A stretch of 64,000 nt of DNA, taken from contig VXAZ01007995.1 in assembly GCA_013399875.1 (NCBI GenBank), positions 3,389,486-3,453,485 of the forward strand. Direction: 5' to 3'. The notes under the pieces are model-generated. The model had not been told where the DNA came from and ran no database searches. It saw nothing but the letters and a program-made list of their open reading frames with translations. Source of the DNA: Gymnorhina tibicen (taxonomy: Eukaryota > Chordata > Aves > Passeriformes > Artamidae). Every line of letters starts with the position of its first letter. Position 1 is the first letter of the stretch. Shown here piece by piece: positions 36,693 to 47,756 of the stretch. The position numbers were made by a program, and so were the translations under genes.

Positions 36693-39600
36693 AGATCAGT
36701 TTAACCCAGAAATTTCAGGAGATCAGGTTCCCCAAGAGATTCCCTCGGTTGTTAAAATATGTTTTATCATTTTGTTCCCGATAAAGCCTGTGTTTGATTT
36801 TTCCTGAAAAAAGTCACCGCAGTGCAATTGGTTCTCGGAGAACAAAGCAGCACAGGCATTAGGAAAAAGAAGGAAAGAAAACAAAGCCAAATAACTGAAT
36901 GAGACTGTTTTAAATAACTCCCGAATTGTCACAAGATCGCAAAAATTCATATACGAGGCTGAAGAAAGGGGGAGCTAATTTTCTCCAGAAAAAAAAAAAT
37001 GTTGTCCTTCCTTTCTATTATGTCAGTTTGAATTTTTCATTTACAAGTGTTCCGGAAGACTGCGTACACATGTAAATATTCATATTCAAAATATTCCTCT
37101 TGGAAAAGCAGGGGTGAAAGGGACATTACAGAAATGAGGCTGGACCAATACCAGAGGGAAAATGGGATTCAGACCTATTAAGACATTGGTGTGCTTCAAG
37201 CCCAGTGTTCAGGCTTTCACTTCTTTCCTGTTCCTGGACTCCGACTGCTATAGCTGTGACCTAAAATCTTTTTGCGATGGGCAGACAGTAGCGATGAAAT
37301 GACTTGAAGACTGAAGAAATTTAAGGAATTCCCTCCGTCTGGCATATCAAAAAGTTCAAAAGTTACCCCTGTCTCAGTGGCTAAGCAACAGAAATGTCAG
37401 GTGTTAAAATATTTTTTTAAAGAAAATGAGAAAGGCAAAAGAACCACCAAAGGCTGGTACGAGGTCCAAGATAACTCAAAGAGAATTCACACACATATTT
37501 GACACGCCAGGCTATTTTCCGTCAGACCAAAATAGCAAGAGAAATTTTATCTTCTGCCTTTTTCCTTAAGTGTTCGTCTTAAAAATCTGTATCCAAATTG
37601 TGATAAAGGTTTAGGCTGCATATTTTCATGCAATGAATTTAGTAGCACATATTTGTCAGAATCATTGACCTTTTGACCAAACCCATCTATAGGAGATAAA
37701 ACACAGCAAGAACATAAAGGAGCCAGAGTAGAAGCTGGAGTTTTGTAGATTCCCCTCAAAGGATTTGTGGAAAGTAACTCATATAAACAAGCCCATGTCC
37801 AGTAAGATGAAATTTAATACCTATTTTCTGCACTTCTCTTAGAGGCACATCACGATCCAACATTAACAATGTGTTTAAAATGAAGAAATTTAATCTTTTC
37901 TTCTTTTTCCTAAAAAAAATACTTTAGGAAGTTTGACTGTGTTATTCCATATATGGAAAAAAACAGCTAAGTCTTTTTAATTCCATTATACCTTCATGTT
38001 GCTAAAGGTGTCCCTTCTTTTGTGGGGTGACAACAAGTAAAGGAGGGCTTTCCATGAAGACAAAAAGAGAAAAGCAGTAGACCAGACCCAAAATTGTCTT
38101 CTGAGGCCATCATTGGCATTTCTAGGCCAAAAAAACCCCAAGAAACTTACTTCACAAAAAATACAACATTGCTGCAAGTATGAGAACTGGCAGAAAAAGT
38201 AGGGAGAAAAGTTGAGGCAGAAATTTGCCAAAAATAATTTTTTTTCGGGAAAATCTACACCCCGGAAAACTGTCGAGGCAGAAGAGAAAGGACTGGCTTG
38301 CTTTAAAAAGCCACATCTTAGAAGAATTTTGAGATCCCTGAGGTGCGTAACAGAGAAAAAGATGCTACCAAAGGAAAAGGTTTTGATCTTTGTCAATTTC
38401 CAGAAATTTTAATCCATGGGTATAGGAACTGCAAGGAGGAGAGTACCTGCCTGCTTCCAAAGTAGCTGGAATTTTATTCGGGAGAAACCGAAACAGAAAG
38501 AGTTGTGAAAACATTAAAAACCTTAACGTCAGCAATTTTTAATAAAATGCTTTGATTTTTCTTTGAGAGAAACTCTGTCCTTTTAAAATGTATTTCCCCA
38601 TTAGATAACATGCCCAACACCAAATAAACTAAAAACAGAAACTAAAAAACCCCCACGTTTTAATTTCCTTTTTAAAATAGAAGCTCGAGCTAAAAAATGA
38701 CAACTAAGATCAAAAGGGATTTAGAAACCTCCTTTAGTGGTAAATTTGAAAGCTGACTACTTCTTTTTCAGAAATAGAATAAAGCCAGACACTGAGTTTG
38801 AAATTTTTGCCAGGCAGAAGATCTGTCCTCCGTGAAACAGCAGGAGTCACAAATAATTAATATTCTGATTAAGCTGTCCTACTAAAAATCCAATCCCTTC
38901 ATTAAACCTGAATCATTAACGGGCCACCCAAAAAAGAGAAAAAAAAACCCGCTGGACTTGACTTTTCAAGGATATTTCCTTTATTCCTGGTGGTCCCTGC
39001 CATTCTTGCAGTCACATTTTTGCTAAGCAAACAAACTGGCATGGAAAGAAAAGCTTTTCTCATCCATAGATCGATTAGATTAGATCATATCAGATCCCTG
39101 TCAGTCTGCTGAAATCGCTTCTGGCCAGCCAAGACTGTAGCTGATGACTTTTGGTAACCAAAAGATGAAAAAACCAAATCAATAAAAGCTTCCTGCTCTT
39201 TCTTTTCCTGCCTAAATATATTCAGTCACATGGAAGAGCACACAAATACATACAGCAATATGATTATTTGAAACAAGCTTTTCTACTCCACAACATTTTC
39301 CTTAGAGACGCAGGACATTTTCTATAAAAAGTGTAATTTCTATTTATTTTCTTTGAAATTATTTTCCTTCTATTTATTTTCCTTGAAAATAAAATAGCGG
39401 CAACAGGGGGAAAAAAAAATAAAAAAGCCTGCCATTAGGAATGTCTTTAATTTTATGTTACTTTTTCCATCTGTATTCTTTCCATAGAAGTAAACCTCAA
39501 CTCCAAGATGGTTTTTGAGATTTACATGTTTATTTCATTTTGTTTAATATCCTAATCGGTTCACAGTAAATTTGACCACACACACATACAGCGATCCCAG

Positions 39601-39964
39601 CTGTTCGACTGTGGCAAGCCAAGCCAGTCATAGGCAAAAATACAACCCTGCTGCTGAAATCTTTGCAAAATTATAAACAAGACCCTTAATATTATAGCTT
39701 GGCATCCCACACCAGCAACAGAGATGTCTAGCACCGTTTTACAGGAAAACAAGCTAAAAGCAGCCCCCTGCTCTTTGGTGCTTAAAGGCTTATGGTAAAG
39801 GAAAAACTTGCATTTAAACACTGGTGATGTATAGATGTGCTCCTGGTTTGGCCTAATGTTGTGGTTTCCATAAGCAGGCCTGAGGATGCTGTGCTTTCCC
39901 AGCAGGTAGGAGAATGACACAAGTTAATATTTAATGAACTCTTCCTGTGTCTGTTTTCTCCCTC
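36693..39964. other. AT-rich, purine-biased sequence
   Basis: No gene or known repeat recognised. 37900-39500 is AT-rich and the plus strand is purine-heavy in 38150-38700. Frames of up to 136 codons on the minus strand are phenylalanine-rich because the opposite strand is A/G-rich, so they are composition artefacts. Confidence 0.5.
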
Positions 39965-40048
39965 TTTTTTTTTTTTTTTNNNNNNNNNNNNNNNNNNNNN
40001 NNNNNNNNNNNNNNNNNNNNNNNNNNNNNNNNNNNNNNNNNNNNNNNN
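39965..40048. other. T15 run and 69-base N gap
   Basis: A run of about 15 T residues is followed by unresolved N bases from about 39980 to 40048. The gap probably reflects a hard low-complexity tract. Its real size is not known from the sequence. Confidence 0.95.
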
Positions 40049-41978
40049 ATGTAATTAATTCATTATCTTTTGCCACTCCCTTCATTGTAAAGCCCGAAAC
40101 AAACAAACCCAAGGCCTCGTTTGTAGCTTTCGGAGCTGCTTCACTTTTCATGGGAAAACACAGGGAGAAAGCTGAGGCTGTGATCTTCAAAGGCATAAAA
40201 CCCCACAGTTTTGCTTTTTCTGTCCTGATTTATGCCACACACTGTTCATCAAAGCCCAGACCTCAGTGGAAATATCCTGGGAGCCTGGACAAGGTGTAGA
40301 TACCCGCCTACCTTCCCTGAGCCACTGCCTTTATTTTTTATGACACTGAAAGTCCAACAATAAAGCCAACAAAAATTCAGTGTACATCTATCAGTTCAGT
40401 CGAGGAAAAAAAGACAGAACCAGACAGCCAGATTTAAAAATAAAATGAAAGAAAAATTATTTTCAAAAAGCCCTCTTTCCCAAGGAACGCCCTTGGAAAC
40501 ACAGCCTGACAGTGGTGGGATGGACAAAACCACACCATCTGTGTTTCTAAGCAGCCTGGACTTCCCACAGCACATGGGTGCTCTTTATGGGACACCTGGG
40601 TGAGCAAGGGTGAGATCGCAGGCTGCAGAGATCAAATAAGCCCACGATCAGAGCCAGATAATAACTCGAGGACATGGAGACATTTTGTGCTGCCTGCAGC
40701 TCTCCTTGCTCTGCTGGTAAAGCCAACCACGAGCTGAGCCATATTGCCCTATAAAGCTCCTTATCAAGATTTCACATCTGGCCTGCACATCTTAATTTAA
40801 TGATGATATGGTAGCATCCCCTCTCCGCTGCACAGCACAAATTATCACGTTGCTTTCTGAGGACATAAATCTCATTCAGCATTTCTTCCCCTTCACAGAG
40901 TTTTACAGGCCAGAGAGCAGGATAAAGATATCCACCTGGATGCATGTAAGGAGCTTCTTATGTGGGCAGTGACTCTGAAAAGCACCGGTTCCTGAGAAAT
41001 GCTGCAGCCTTGTGTAATTAATACCTTTCCCTAAACTGCCTGTGCCAGGCTGCAGGCAGAGGACTGTGGAGGTTGGTGTGCACCACCTGGGAACGTGGTC
41101 CCTTTTGTGCAGGGCCCCTCAAACCACCCGCCTGTCACTGGGACTTATTCCTGTGAGGTTTTTCTGCAATAGGAATGCAGAAGGAAAATTTCTGGTGGGC
41201 CCAGTCCATGGTGGAGGCAGAGCTGAGCTTCTCAGCCACCCCATAACAATGTCTGGCTGCTGCCACCTTGATTCCGTCCTCACCCCGACCCCACAGGAAA
41301 AACAGTTTTCTGGCTTCATGAGTTAAATCAATAAAAGGGGAATAAATTCCCAGCTCCATAACGGGGACAGTGGTGTCCACATTCCCATTCTTTCTCAAAA
41401 CTTTGTTATTATGGGATGGAGTGTTAAGGATCTGTCAGCATTTCTATTACAAACCTCAGTCTTTAGAGGTTTATAAACGCAGCCATTTAAAATAACACTG
41501 CATTAAAAAGTAGGTATGTGAGTTGTCAGCAGTGGTGTTTCTGTTTTCTTTAAGATGGTTTAAAGACGTTTTAGCAGATTATTAGCCTTAGAGAGGTCAA
41601 AAATAATCAGAGGTGGTTTTTCGGCTACATTTTTGGCTATCTCTGGATAAATAATGGTTTAATTTGAAAAACGTTGAGTACATAATATGAACTGTCTTTA
41701 AGCAACAACAACAAAAAAAGGGAAAAGCCTCAGTTAATGGCACTATCTATGTTTTAGAAACAGCTCCTGCACATGCACTGGGCATGCTCAGCTTTGAAAG
41801 CTTTCCCTGTGATGTGGGTAACGGGATACAACAATAGTTACATGGATGGAGAGGTTGTTTCCATGACCTGAGCTCACCCACATCACCTCCAGGGGACAAG
41901 CCATCCCCAAACAAGGGCTGTCCACAAGGAAGCCACTCAGGATGGGGTGGCTGGGGGCTCAAGGAGGGGGCACAAGGG
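40049..41978. other. Unique noncoding sequence
   Basis: No gene recognised. The stretch has mixed composition with some GC-richer pieces at 41040-41330. Open frames overlap on both strands. Confidence 0.5.
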
Positions 41979-42045
41979 TGATACCTTGTTGGGACTACCT
42001 AAGAACAGAGACTAGACAAAATTAAGAGAATAAAAAGCAGTTATA

Positions 42046-42051
42046 TTTATT
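42046..42051 (-). promoter_or_regulatory. LTR polyadenylation signal AATAAA
   Basis: The plus strand reads TTTATT, which is AATAAA on the minus strand. It lies about 90 bases downstream of the TATA box in the direction of LTR transcription, where the R region would end. Confidence 0.65.
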
Positions 42052-42138
42052 GAAGGGCCTTCAGGTACATTTAGGGCAGACTAAGTCCCCCCCAGGGCTA
42101 CACCCAAAAAATGGACAACAGGTCTCAGGTTTTCATAC

Positions 42139-42145
42139 TTTTATA
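42139..42145 (-). promoter_or_regulatory. LTR TATA box
   Basis: The plus strand reads TTTTATA, which is TATAAAA on the minus strand. Transcription would begin roughly 25-30 bases farther along the minus strand, near 42112. Confidence 0.6.
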
Positions 42146-42155
42146 AGTTCGGTCC

Positions 42156-42163
42156 ATTTGCAT
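42156..42163 (-). promoter_or_regulatory. Octamer motif in the LTR U3
   Basis: ATTTGCAT on the plus strand is ATGCAAAT, the POU-family octamer, on the minus strand. It lies just upstream of the TATA box in the LTR orientation. The motif is exact; its use is inferred. Confidence 0.5.
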
Positions 42164-42433
42164 ATTGGGGGTTAATCCTCCAATTACAGCTTCAGGTAAT
42201 GAAGTAATTTTACTCCAAGTTTGCTCTCCCCCCCCAAATTGCTTTCGTTTACATTTTTCAAGGCCTAGGACAGTAAGGTGTCCTTGGTTTCCAGGCCTAG
42301 AGAAGAATTGTTTTGTCTGACCAAAACGGGAGAACAATAGCTAACAGGCTATATGGAGTTTAGAGTTATACACTAAAGAATTACGGGATTACAGATATAT
42401 AAAAATATAGAAGCTAAAATCCTAAGGCATCCA

Positions 42434-45400
42434 GGGTACCTCAAACCCTCTGTCTCAGCCCAGCCTCCAGCAGCCACTAATGAACAGAGAGAGATCTGTG
42501 ATCCCATTTCACAGCCTGGGATGGGCTGCTCCATCAGCTGGCGGGCACTGACAGCACCAGCACCTCCTCCCACATGAGGAAGCCCAAGCCATGGGTAGTG
42601 TAAACTCCAGCAGCATGAACAGAGAACACGGATAATAGACATTTAAACCTTCATCTAGGTGAGCATTTGGACCATCTCACCCTAGGTGAGCAAGGGCCGC
42701 ACTTATGTCCGTGACCAGAACAAACATGGGTTTGGGCTGGCTCCTGGCGTGGACCTCAACCAACTGAGGATAAGTCCTGGAGACCTCATGGTCTGTGAAA
42801 CCAAGTGGGGAAAGACTAGAGAGGGAGGGAGAAACTGCCTCAAAAACTGCCTGTGTGCCATTAAATGCTGTTACCAGCAAAAAATCAAAATGGTGTTTTT
42901 AGCTTTCCCTTCATGAAGAAAATTACAGGCCTGATATTTTGTTACAACAATAATTGCCCCTGAGATTGGCTTGCAATTATTTGGTGAGTCTAACCTTCCA
43001 AAGCGAAATGACAAGAACAGCAGAGCATCCATGGGCCCAGGTAACAGCCAGCTTAACAGCTTCTAATTATTTCCCATCAACTCTTGATCTTCTTTACCTG
43101 ACTTTTGCTTCAAAGTGTTTCAGTAAAGAGAAGATGGCTTCAGCACTCACTATTTATCTCAATGTCTTGGTGAAAGTTTTGGAGCACTTTCACTGGGCAG
43201 AGAGTAGAGACTGCCTGTGCTGCCTGAAACACATTTTTAACTAACAAAGCAGTGGTTTAGTGCTAAACATATTCTATCAACCAGACATGACACTTGAGTT
43301 CTTTCTTTTGATACTTAATTATTAATAGCCTTGCCAGAATATCTATTTTGAAGATTGTCCGTACATAAGAATTTAATGAAAATCATGACTGTGGACTAGT
43401 TACACAGAGTAATTGTATCAATGTAAGTTTCAGAGAGTGAGTCTCTGATCCCGTAATAAATAACCATTTTCAGAGCTGGATAAAAATAAATGTAATCAGG
43501 ATTACATGATGAAAAATGTAAATAATCTGATTTGTTTATTCTTCCCCAAAACCCATCACTCAAGAGTGATTCGACAACAACACCCCACTCTGTCCTGAGT
43601 AAGTGCTACAGCTTGCTGAAGTCTTCTCCTGAGATCCCACTGCTTCAGCACCCGCATCCTGAGAGCTGATCAGACCCACCCTGGAAAGGACCAGATGATA
43701 TTTCCTGCTCTGTCAGCTCTGGGCACATGCCACGTGCTGCCCTGATTCCCATTCCTGATCTCCTTTTCTCTCCCACGTCTTCTGTTCCTTCTATAACTTA
43801 ATCCTTCTCTCTCTCTCTCTCTAGCCCGCTATATATTAAAATATATATACATATATCTGATCTAGTCAGCCAAGATTACATTACTATTTCTATTTATTTA
43901 TGTAGCTGTATTTCTGTGAGCCTGCAACCAAAAAGGCAACAAAAAGCAATGCCTTGAGTAGCTTGTCCGTGGTGGGGCTTGCCTGGCACTGCCAAGGCAG
44001 GGAGCTGCCCCTCTCCCACATGGAGACCTTGCCGTGACTCAGCTTCAGAAGCTGTTTTCTGGCATTGCTCTCCTTTTCTCTTTCCTTTTCATATGGGCTT
44101 TTCCTTGGGACTGGGTTTTGCTTTCTCCTTCCAGAAAGAAAGTTGGAATCCAGCAATAACAGTAGCAGAAAGAGCCCCAATCTGTCTTCATTAAAACTTC
44201 CCTTTCCCAGAAAAGGCAGTTTCGCCATCTCTAACATTGTCTAACCATGGTCAGAAAGGGGTTTCATGACAATGGAGCAGTATAAAGGAAGATCGTTCAA
44301 AAGCAAAAGCCCTAGTATTTTGTATTTCAGATGCTTTCATGTCTTTTATTCTGCCTTCTGGAGTCAGAGATCTTTGTATTCAAAGCCCCAAATATTATTT
44401 ATAGCACTTTATGGAGACAGAGCCATCAGCACCCAGGCTGTCCAGACCTCTTCATCCCATTTTTGTTAGTACTGTACCACAAGCCCACGACGTTTAGCAA
44501 ATGCGAAACCAAGATGCGGAGGCACAACAGTACCGCTTCAAAATGAGCCTGTGCCTTCCCAAACCCCACACGAGCATCCCGGCCGCTCTCATAGCCTTCC
44601 TCCCTCTGAGGAAGCACAGATTCATTATTTACAAGAGGCTGGTTGTGCTATCTCTGTGCAGTCACCCACAGCACCTTCTTACAACCCACCGCTGCAGCTG
44701 ATCTGGATTTTTGCACTTTACTCCACTGGAAAATCAGAATTCGACCTGGTGGTTTCACTTCTTGCTGGTACTCAGGGTCACTTTGTCACCTTCAGCCCAG
44801 GGGATTGACATTAATCCTGCAGCACCGCGAGGCAGCCATCGCTGAAGAAAAATTACAGGGGTGATAAACTCTGCAAGAGAGGATGAGGCTCTCATGCCTT
44901 CACCCCACTGATTTCTGCTCAAACCTTGGAGAAGCTTTTACCTTCTCCCTGTCCCCCTAAAACCAGTCACAACAAGCACTGGATCAACCCCAGACCACAA
45001 GCCATGAACCACCTTCTGTAAGCGGATACATTTTGTATTTAATACCACGGTAAATTAAAAAATGGCAGACCACATCAAGCTTTTATTTCACATACAATAA
45101 AAGGGTTTCCTCAGTCATAAAAAAATGGGCAAGGAGAGGGGGAAGAGGCCACCGCACAACAAATTCCTTCCTTACAGTCTGGAGAATATGCGGGGGCGGG
45201 TTCAGGGGGAAATTTGCCAGTTAATAAAATGTTGTGTATGAATTATACATCAGGACTGGCCCCAAACGTGAACCAGACACGGTTTGGTGTGCTGGGATCA
45301 CTGCACTGGCACAGTGCAGGATCACTTCCAGTTCTACAAAGACTCACATAACCTTTATCTCCAAGGTTTAAGCTCCTTCTGCCTCCAGTTAAACAGTGAA

Positions 45401-46154
45401 GGACGTGTAAGTATTCACATGCTGAAGGACTTAGTTTTACAAAGACAGCTTTGTCTGCAATGATTGTCTACACCGAAAGAAATACTAAAACAATAGAAAA
45501 CAGGACAATTGTTTATCCCCTTGGTTAAAAAAATTATGTGTGCATCCAAATACATTTGTCTTTAGATACACTTAGGCTTTGCCCCATGCTTTTTTCTGAT
45601 GTACAAGGTGCAGATGTTAATAATAAACTTCTGTACCCAAAATTCACACACATCAGTGGAGGAAAACCCATTGACTTCAAGGGGATGTTGTAGCAGCCCA
45701 GGAATCCAGCTCTGCCGATCTTCCAAACTGAAACCAAAACTGATTCTAAAATCACTGCAGAGATGATGTTGCTTTTGTAGCATCTCTGGCATTACCATTG
45801 GCAAGTAAAGGATTTGTGTATTCTGCACATTCCCCACACTGCTCAGTGCCTCCCAGCGCCACAACAGTGCCACACGCTCCATCGGCAGCACGGTACGCAC
45901 AGCCCTCATCCTGAACCCTTTGGATTGCCGGTGCGAAACCCCAGACAGGACGCAACAGACCTACGGATAAGCTTCCAGGAAAACCAAAACAACTCGTGTC
46001 AAGATGGAAAGCAGTGTATTTCTACACCCCAGCTGCCTAACCATTAATCTTTTTCACGCTGTATTTATCTGCTGCTCATAACAGTTTGTTTTATAACTCT
46101 TGTTTAGCTCCAGTAGCCTTCCAGACTCGCACAGGGCAGTGAGATGGTGTTTGT
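42434..46154. other. Unique noncoding sequence
   Basis: No gene recognised. 42960-43560 is AT-rich. A (CT)8 repeat and an AT-alternating stretch lie at 43807-43856. TGACTCAGC at 44035-44043 is an AP-1/NF-E2-type site and is followed by a short inverted repeat (CAGCTTC/GAAGCTG). 44940-46080 has nothing recognisable. Confidence 0.5.
43807..43822. repeat. (CT)8 microsatellite
   Basis: Eight CT units, followed after nine bases by an AT-alternating stretch (43831-43856). Confidence 0.85.
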
Positions 46155-46392
46155 GCCTGCCGTGCTCACGCAGCCGAATTCGCTGCTTCGCTGCCCAGCC
46201 AGGACAGCGTGGGGACCACTGCACGGGGACATCCTTTTCCCATCCCTGCCCCTGCTCTCCGTGGCGCAGCAGAGCGCTGCGTTAGCGCGGCTGCGGTGGC
46301 TTCAGCGGGGGTTACCGCAGCGGAGCGAGGACGCTCACTGCTGCGCTGCACAAACACCACGTCACGCGCTCCCGCAGCTTCCACACCGCATA
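46155..46392. promoter_or_regulatory. Short CpG island
   Basis: By eye I count about 25 CpG in about 235 bases, at about 63 percent GC. Observed over expected is therefore near 1, well above the usual 0.6 threshold. The flanks are AT-rich and CpG-poor. It contains CACGTCACGCG, a CREB/ATF-like half site (46368-46378 area). It may be an orphan promoter or enhancer. No TATA box or splice-supported transcript can be assigned, and the direction is unknown. Confidence 0.6.
46290..46321. repeat. GC-rich hairpin in the CpG island
   Basis: GCTGCGGT (46290-46297) pairs perfectly with ACCGCAGC (46314-46321) across a 16-base loop. Confidence 0.8.
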
Positions 46393-46442
46393 CCTCCCAT
46401 GCAGCAACCCTGATAAATACTTCAGGGGAGGAAGAAAAAGAC

Positions 46443-46462
46443 GGGGGGGTTGGGGGGGTGGG
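46443..46462 (+). repeat. G-quadruplex-type G run
   Basis: G7, TT, G7, T and G3 run together, giving at least four possible three-G tracts with short loops on the plus strand. It lies about 50 bases beyond the CpG island. The potential is clear from sequence; folding in cells is inferred. Confidence 0.75.
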
Positions 46463-47708
46463 AACAGGATATTTTAATTGACTTGACACTAAATTCCACT
46501 CCCCGCATTGAATCAACTGAGCATTAAATTCATGTGTCTATTATGGTATGTGCAGATGTGTCAGGGTACACACGTTAAGTGTTTCCAGTCGCTCTCTGAG
46601 TTATTTTCTTGTTGAATAAAAATCATGTGAAACCCATTAAAGGAAAGACCAACAGAATTTGATAACAAGATGCAACAGCTATCTAAGGTTTTTGAACAAT
46701 CCCAACAATTTCAGGCGAGAAATATAACTTTTCAGCACTTCTTCCTAATATTCACTAGAGGTGAAGTATTTCCTGGAGTGGAACTGAGGGCTTTGGTTTG
46801 TTGGTTAGTTTTGGGTTGTTTTTTTTTTTTAATGCTACTATATTAGCTTGGTTCATTGGTTTTTGGTTTTTTTAAAGAATAACATAAAGGGAAGATGAAA
46901 AAAATTCAATTTTTTTTTTACATAAGATCTTAGATAAAGCTGAATTAAAATCTTTAGACAAATAAGATATTTAATTTTTCTGACTTAAATATGTTTAAAT
47001 TTTCTTTTTTTTTTTAACCTGCAAAATTGAAAGGAAAGGCCTCAAAACGTTTTAAACAAAATATTTTAGTTGACCAAAAGGAGAACTTTTTTCAGATTTT
47101 TTGTACATGCGAGAATTAGAGATTTTAATGAGAAAATGCAGAACCTCTTGGAAAATTGTGCCGTCAAAAGGACAGAGGAACCACAATGAGATCATTTCTG
47201 TTTAAAAACAAGAAGGCTAAATTCTCTGCCAGCCTAAGCCCAGCAGAGCAAAGAGCATCAGATCAGGTGAGGGTTTGTCCTCCAGAAAGAAAATAATCTT
47301 TTTTTCTCGGAGGTAGAGCATCCTCCAGGCTGGTGCGAACCACCAGGATACAGCAGAGGATGTGGCCTCACGCTTTTTAAACAATTCCCATCAAAATGCC
47401 GGCGGGAGCCAGCGGGGCTTCATGGCGGTAGAATCCCCTTCTCCGGAGTGGGGATTTGTACAGATCAGGCTTTGTACTGGAATGAAAGCAGCAAGTCTCT
47501 CTCAGGCCACCAAGGTCCCTGAAGTCATTGCATTCATTTGCACAATGTCCAGCATTTCTAAGCTGTTGACCTCTTCTTTTTTAATTCCTTTTTTTTAAAT
47601 TAAATTTATGGTTTTGACTGCTGAGGGATGAGTGAGATGCTGCAGAAAATAGAGTCCGATATTTCCCTTGAATCCAAAACGATCTACCACAGCAATTTTC
47701 ATTACTCC
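46463..47708. other. AT-rich sequence with T runs
   Basis: No gene recognised. T-runs and A-runs are frequent at 46815-47010. 47340-47480 is of higher GC, with no recognisable feature. Confidence 0.5.
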
Positions 47709-47756
47709 AAGAAAAAGAGAGAGAGAGAAGGGAGGGGAAAAAAAAAAAAGAAAGAC
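47709..47756 (+). repeat. A-run plus (GA)n purine tract
   Basis: A5, (GA)6-like, GGGAGGGG and an A12-like run make a nearly all-purine tract of about 45 bases. It is the first of four similar tracts in the window. Confidence 0.8.

Larger units (their letters stand above)
41979..42433 (-). mobile_element. Solo LTR of an endogenous retrovirus
   Basis: Read on the minus strand, this about 455-bp unit begins TGGATGCC and ends GGTATCA, giving TG...CA ends and loosely matching inverted termini. It carries an octamer (ATGCAAAT, plus coordinates 42156-42163), a TATA box (TATAAAA, 42139-42145) and an AATAAA signal (42046-42051) in that order. This is the U3-R-U5 layout, with R roughly 42110 to 42025 and U5 about 45 bases. 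Only GGG is shared by the two flanks, so the target-site duplication is decayed or my ends are a few bases off. No retroviral genes lie on either side, so it is a solitary LTR left by recombination. The sequence style resembles passerine LTRs. Confidence 0.78.

Noticed and set aside
37986..38396. 136-codon minus frame
   Set aside because: Phenylalanine-rich because the plus strand is purine-rich; a composition artefact.
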